DNA from: Armatimonadota bacterium
Lineage (GTDB): Bacteria; Armatimonadota; Armatimonadia; Armatimonadales; Armatimonadaceae
Assembly: GCA_014380985.1 (NCBI GenBank)
Contig: JACMIU010000135.1
Coordinates: 1 to 16,341, forward strand
Direction of reading: 5' to 3'
DNA: 16,341 nucleotides
Part shown: positions 13,484-16,341 of the stretch, piece by piece
Position numbering within the stretch: the first letter of the stretch is position 1
How the letters are laid out: every line of letters begins with the position of its first letter
Position numbers and translations under genes: made by a program
Notes under the pieces: generated by a model
The model's database searches: none
Told to the model about the DNA's origin: nothing
The model's input: the letters and a program-made list of their open reading frames with translations, nothing else

Positions 13484-13502
13484 GGTGAAACTTCGTTTCA
13501 CC
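13484..13502. promoter_or_regulatory. 19-bp inverted repeat in divergent J-protein / Fur-family promoter region
   Basis: GGTGAAACTTCGTTTCACC has perfect 8-bp arms around TTC. It lies between the start codons of the J-domain gene (28 nt upstream of it) and the Fur-family gene (61 nt upstream of it). It could be an operator for either gene, or a hairpin in the J-protein leader. The next bases (13507-13518, ATAATTGCTTAT) form a weak AT-rich dyad that might be a degenerate Fur-type site. Neither matches a consensus Fur box well. Confidence 0.45.
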
Positions 13503-13549
13503 TGAGATAATTGCTTATTGTACCGCGCTGCGAGACGAAAAACGAATGA

Positions 13550-13555
13550 TATAAT
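13550..13555 (+). promoter_or_regulatory. Extended -10 box (TGA-TATAAT) of the Fur-family operon
   Basis: A perfect TATAAT with a TG one base upstream (extended -10) ends 8 nt before the ATG at 13564. Transcription would start at or 1-2 nt before the start codon. No Shine-Dalgarno sequence is present. It would drive the Fur-family gene and the three tightly spaced genes after it. Confidence 0.65.
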
Positions 13556-13563
13556 GGGACGTT

Positions 13564-14082
13564 ATGGCTCGACATCCTGAATATGTACGAATGCTCGGTG
13601 TGCTGAAAGACGACGGCTACCGCGTCACCGCGCCGCGCCGCGCCCTGCTTCGCGCCCTCGCCGAAACCACTGAACCGCTATCGGTGCAGGAATTGCACGC
13701 GCAGGTGAACCCCGATTATAAGCCCGGCGACGAGGAGAGTGAGGAAGAAATCAACCTTGTCACCGTGTACCGGTTCGCCAACCTGCTCGTTGAAATGGGG
13801 CTGGTGCGTCGCGTGGAGTTCGGGCAGGGCTACTACCGCTACGAACGCGAAGAATCGCAGACCGGTCCGCACCATCACCATATCGTTTGTCGGCAGTGCA
13901 ACCGCGTGGAAGATTTCCACGGTTGCGACCTGCAGGGCTTGACCGAACGGCTCGAAGGTGACACCGGTTTCCGCATCGAACGCCACCAGTTAGAACTTTA
14001 CGGCGTCTGCCCGCAGTGCCTTGAAAACCCCGCGCCGGACACGCGCCGGACATCGGGCGGGCGCACTGTGGCGGTGGAGTAA
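13564..14082 (+). CDS. Fur-family transcriptional regulator (Fur/PerR/Zur type)
   Basis: The 172-residue protein opens with a winged-helix domain (DDGYRVTAPRRALLRALAET, then INLVTVYRFANLLVEMGLV) and has the Fur dimerisation/metal domain with HHHH at 103-106 (GPHHHHIVCRQC). Two CxxC pairs, Cys109/Cys112 and Cys149/Cys152, form the structural zinc site. Family members bind Fe, Zn, Mn or act as peroxide sensors; the sequence alone does not tell which. Between helix 3 and the recognition helix there is an acidic insertion (DYKPGDEESEEEI, 51-63) longer than in typical Fur proteins. The last 20 residues form an unconserved tail. It is the first gene of a plus-strand operon and has an extended -10 promoter directly before its ATG; a nearby inverted repeat could be its own operator. 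Confidence 0.9.
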   Translation: MARHPEYVRMLGVLKDDGYRVTAPRRALLRALAETTEPLSVQELHAQVNPDYKPGDEESEEEINLVTVYRFANLLVEMGLVRRVEFGQGYYRYEREESQTGPHHHHIVCRQCNRVEDFHGCDLQGLTERLEGDTGFRIERHQLELYGVCPQCLENPAPDTRRTSGGRTVAVE

Positions 14083-14089
14083 AACCGGT

Positions 14090-15454
14090 ATGCACGATCC
14101 CGAAGCCGATTTTCACGCTTTTGACGCCGCGCACGAACGCGACACGCCCCACTTTTTCGCGGCAAACGCCCCCGTGTTCGTTGCCCGCGCCCCCGGTCGC
14201 CTTGATGTAATGGGCGGAATCGCCGATTATTCCGGTTCCTTAGTCGCCGAAATGCCAATAGCGGCGGCGGCGGTCTGTGCGTGTCAGCGCGACGACGCAC
14301 ACGGCGGCGCGGTCACGGTGCGTTCTTTGAACGCCGCGTCCGAGGGCTTGCAGGCCGAAGTGACGATGCCCGCGCCGGTTTTCACCAACCCGGTTTCTTT
14401 GCTCCGGTGGCTCCTCGAACGCCCCCGTGACGAACGCTGGGCGGGCTACCTCGGCGGGTGCGTGTCGCTCCTTCGCGCCGAAGGGCTAATCCCGAAGGGC
14501 GCGGGGGCGCGGTTTTTGCTTCGCTCCGAAGTACCGCTGGGCGCGGGCGTTTCGAGTTCGGCGGCGGTGGAAGTCGCCGCGATGCGCTCCGTGTGCGCGG
14601 CGTTCGGAATCGTCATCTCCCCGCTCGAACTCGCCCGATTGTGCCAGCGCGTCGAAAACGACGTGATGGACGCCCCTTGCGGCGTGATGGATCAGGTCAC
14701 GAGCGTGATGGGCGAAGCCGGGAAACTGCTTCTCTTGCTATGCCAACCGCACACGGTTCAAGGCACGGTCGCCCTGCCCGACGACTGGACGGTGTTCGGC
14801 ATAGATTCCGGCGTCAAGCACAGCGTCGCCGGTGTCGGCTACACGAACGTGCGCGTCGCGGCATTCATGGGCTATAAAATCCTGTCGGAGCGGGCGAAAT
14901 CCGGCTTCAACGGCTATTTGTGCAACGTGACGCCGGAACGGTACGTACAACTGACCGACACCGACCCGCTTCCCGAAACGCTTTCCGGCGCGGACTTTTT
15001 GCGCGAGCATAACGGCATCTTCGATACCGTGACCGTGGTTGACCCGGCGCAAACGTACCCGGTTCGCGCCGCGACCGCGCACCCCGTTTTTGAGAACGTG
15101 CGCGTGGCGGCGTTTGTGGAAGCCTTGCGCGACGGAAGCGATTCCGCGTTCGTCGAAGCCGGACGCCTGATGCTGTCCGCGCACCGTTCCTATTCGGACT
15201 GCGGCATCGGCACACCGGAAACCGACCTGCTTGTCGAACTTGCCGCGGCGCAGGGCGAGAGCGTTGCTGGGGCGAAAATCACCGGGGGCGGTTCCGGCGG
15301 CACGGTTTGTGTGCTGTTGAAGCAGTCGGACGAAACGCGGGTCTTAGAGAACATCCGCGACGAGTACACGACGCGCACGGGGATCGTACCGCGAGTGATT
15401 CAAGGAACGTCACCGGGGGCATGGGAAACGCCGGTGCGCAAGCGGAACGGTTAA
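14090..15454 (+). CDS. L-arabinokinase-like GHMP kinase (galactokinase relative)
   Basis: The 454-residue cytoplasmic enzyme belongs to the GHMP kinase superfamily. It opens with FVARAPGRLDVMGGIADYSG (30-49), the substrate-binding motif in the form seen in the kinase domain of plant L-arabinokinase; classical galactokinases read GRxNLIGEHxDY. Motif II is PLGAGVSSSAAVEVAA (149-164), the phosphate-binding loop. The catalytic Asp is Asp201 in CGVMDQVTSVMGE. Motif III is AKITGGGSGGTVCVL near 395-409. Other shared stretches are GIDSGVKHSVAGVGY and YLCNVTPERY. The expected reaction is ATP-dependent phosphorylation of a free sugar at C1, most likely L-arabinose or D-galactose. The ATG at 14090 lies 7 nt after the regulator stop with GGAG about 11 nt upstream; a longer in-frame start at 14021 sits inside the regulator gene. 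Being in an operon behind a Fur-family regulator is unusual for a sugar kinase. Confidence 0.88.
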   Translation: MHDPEADFHAFDAAHERDTPHFFAANAPVFVARAPGRLDVMGGIADYSGSLVAEMPIAAAAVCACQRDDAHGGAVTVRSLNAASEGLQAEVTMPAPVFTNPVSLLRWLLERPRDERWAGYLGGCVSLLRAEGLIPKGAGARFLLRSEVPLGAGVSSSAAVEVAAMRSVCAAFGIVISPLELARLCQRVENDVMDAPCGVMDQVTSVMGEAGKLLLLLCQPHTVQGTVALPDDWTVFGIDSGVKHSVAGVGYTNVRVAAFMGYKILSERAKSGFNGYLCNVTPERYVQLTDTDPLPETLSGADFLREHNGIFDTVTVVDPAQTYPVRAATAHPVFENVRVAAFVEALRDGSDSAFVEAGRLMLSAHRSYSDCGIGTPETDLLVELAAAQGESVAGAKITGGGSGGTVCVLLKQSDETRVLENIRDEYTTRTGIVPRVIQGTSPGAWETPVRKRNG

Positions 15455-15455
15455 A

Positions 15456-16187
15456 ATGATACAAAAAATGTTTTGTGCCGCGCTTGTCGCGCTACTCGTG
15501 CCCCTTCCTGCCGCACACGCGCAATCGCCGAAGCCCAAAACGGCGAACCAAGCGGTAATCGCGGATGCTTTCGGTAGCATGGCGAAGCGAAAAGGAACCG
15601 GTAGTTTCTTCCCCATGACATTACCGCTACGCAAGACCACCCTGCTGTTTGGTGGGGAAGCGATTCACACCGGAGCCGATTCCGCGCTCCTTCTGACCTT
15701 TGGCGGAGATCGGGTCTTGCGTGTCGGCGCGAACTCCACGGTAGCGATTGGCGACGACGGTGTTTCGCTCCATTTCAAAGTGCTTGCGGGACAGGCATGG
15801 GTGTTCTCGCCGGGGGGCGGTATCCAGTTGTCTACGCCCTCGGCGATTGTGACTGCGACCGGCAACACCTTGCTTGGCGTCGGTCACGATCCGGCGATAG
15901 ATTCCACGCAAGTTTCGATGAACGCCGGAAGCGCGAATGTTTCGCTGGCATCGGGTGGGTGGAAAGGTGTGGCGAACGGCGGACAGATAGTGCGATACCT
16001 TCGCACTCCACGCCGAAACATCCGCCTACGCGCCCCGCAAGTCGCTCCCCAGACGGACGCGCACGAAGCGATGTGGAAACGACTTCGCGCCGAACCGTGG
16101 ACGCGGGGCAAGCCGGGCAAACTGGCGCGGGGCATTGAAGGCGACTTACAGGTTTTGCTCCCCCCGGCGAAAGGCAGCAAGCCATGA
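15456..16187 (+). CDS. Secreted FecR-like domain protein
   Basis: The 243-residue protein has a clear signal peptide (MIQKMFCAALVALLVPLPAAHA, cleavage after AHA at about 22) and is thus exported. The mature part resembles FecR-type beta domains: LPLRKTTLLFGGEAIHTGAD (about 56-75), SALLLTFGGDRVLRVGANSTVAI, then VLAGQAWVFSPGGGIQLSTPSAIVTATGN, with strands repeating the 'G(D/E)xIxTGxxSxxxLxFxD(G)xxxRLxxNS' pattern of FecR proteins. There is no membrane helix or anti-sigma region, so it is a free-standing FecR domain, not a sigma-factor regulator. The C-terminal third is basic (WKRLRAEPWTRGKPGKLARG). It begins one base after the kinase stop and its own stop overlaps the next start (ATGA). Function unknown. 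Confidence 0.78.
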   Translation: MIQKMFCAALVALLVPLPAAHAQSPKPKTANQAVIADAFGSMAKRKGTGSFFPMTLPLRKTTLLFGGEAIHTGADSALLLTFGGDRVLRVGANSTVAIGDDGVSLHFKVLAGQAWVFSPGGGIQLSTPSAIVTATGNTLLGVGHDPAIDSTQVSMNAGSANVSLASGGWKGVANGGQIVRYLRTPRRNIRLRAPQVAPQTDAHEAMWKRLRAEPWTRGKPGKLARGIEGDLQVLLPPAKGSKP

Positions 16188-16341
16188 ACCCCGAACGCTG
16201 GAAACTGACCGGCAAACGCGCTCTCGTCACCGGGGGAACCAAAGGCATCGGCTACGCGATTGCGACCGAACTGCTTGCCCTCGGCGCAAGCGTGACGATA
16301 ACAGCGCGAACCGAGGAAACAGTGAACGCCGTTGTCGCCGA
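16184..16341 (+). CDS. Short-chain dehydrogenase/reductase, N-terminal part (runs off right edge)
   Basis: The first 52 codons are visible: MNPERWKLTGKRALVTGGTK, then GIGYAIATELLALGASVTIT and ARTEETVNAVVA. The TGGTKGIG motif at residues 16-23 is the glycine-rich NAD(P)-binding turn of classical SDRs, and Arg42 after the second strand favours NADP(H). The 'WxLxGKxALVTGGTKGIGxAI' opening is typical of tropinone-reductase-like SDRs, but substrate cannot be inferred, and the catalytic YxxxK lies beyond the window. The start overlaps the FecR-like gene stop by 4 nt, making it the fourth gene of the operon. Confidence 0.92.
   Translation, partial: MNPERWKLTGKRALVTGGTKGIGYAIATELLALGASVTITARTEETVNAVVA

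Noticed and set aside
13504..13520. Canonical Fur box upstream of the Fur-family gene
   Set aside because: Only a 12-bp weak AT dyad is present, too far from the GATAATGATAATCATTATC consensus to call; noted only as a possibility.
1..16341. CRISPR array, tRNA or rRNA genes, intact insertion sequence
   Set aside because: No regularly spaced repeats, no tRNA cloverleaf or rRNA-like stretch, and no transposase or integrase reading frame was recognised on either strand.

Overview
The window is GC-rich bacterial chromosomal DNA and most likely comes from Armatimonadota. The main clue is the partial prepilin at the left edge: its N-terminus (FTLIELLVVIAIIAILAAIL, then FPVFAQAR) is the form very common in that phylum. 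Dense gene packing and promoters lying directly against start codons fit this but do not prove it.

Layout. (1) 1-1023, minus strand: a partial type IV prepilin-like gene and a YqeG-type HAD phosphatase, whose 5' end abuts a 97-bp TA-flanked inverted-repeat element (MITE-like). (2) 1096-3370, plus strand: a three-gene operon with a ferritin-like acyl-ACP-desaturase-type protein, a small three-helix membrane protein and a membrane-anchored tandem thioredoxin-fold protein. (3) 3349-4167: a two-gene cassette (76-residue protein plus HNH endonuclease) with its own promoter, bracketed by an imperfect 24-bp direct repeat. The left repeat copy is the 3' end of the redoxin gene, which suggests insertion of a small element that restores the target gene's end. 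(4) 4169-5038, minus: a phytanoyl-CoA dioxygenase-family protein behind a perfect 20-bp palindrome. (5) 5182-8266, plus: a small protein and a 940-residue membrane protein with two VWA domains. (6) 8269-8896: a lower-GC, poorly preserved patch with a small minus-strand gene and a plus-strand remnant, both apparently lacking their 5' ends. (7) 8903-13456, minus: a J-domain membrane protein, a PQQ-type sorbosone/glucose dehydrogenase-like lipoprotein, the two halves of a heterodimeric lycopene cyclase, and a DUF1343/NamZ protein. The last three genes overlap one another. (8) 13564-16341, plus: a Fur-family regulator, an L-arabinokinase-like GHMP kinase, a FecR-like secreted protein and the start of a short-chain dehydrogenase, all tightly spaced.

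The clearest window-wide pattern is regulatory. Six genes have a recognisable -10 hexamer ending only 5-8 nt before the start codon and no Shine-Dalgarno sequence, which implies leaderless mRNAs. The prepilin and the dioxygenase instead have clear Shine-Dalgarno sequences. Genes inside operons are joined by ATGA, TAATG or longer overlaps.

The best candidates for something not previously described are the repeat-bracketed HNH cassette and the desaturase-fold operon, in which one diiron histidine is replaced by glutamine. I found no tRNA, rRNA, CRISPR array or intact transposase gene.
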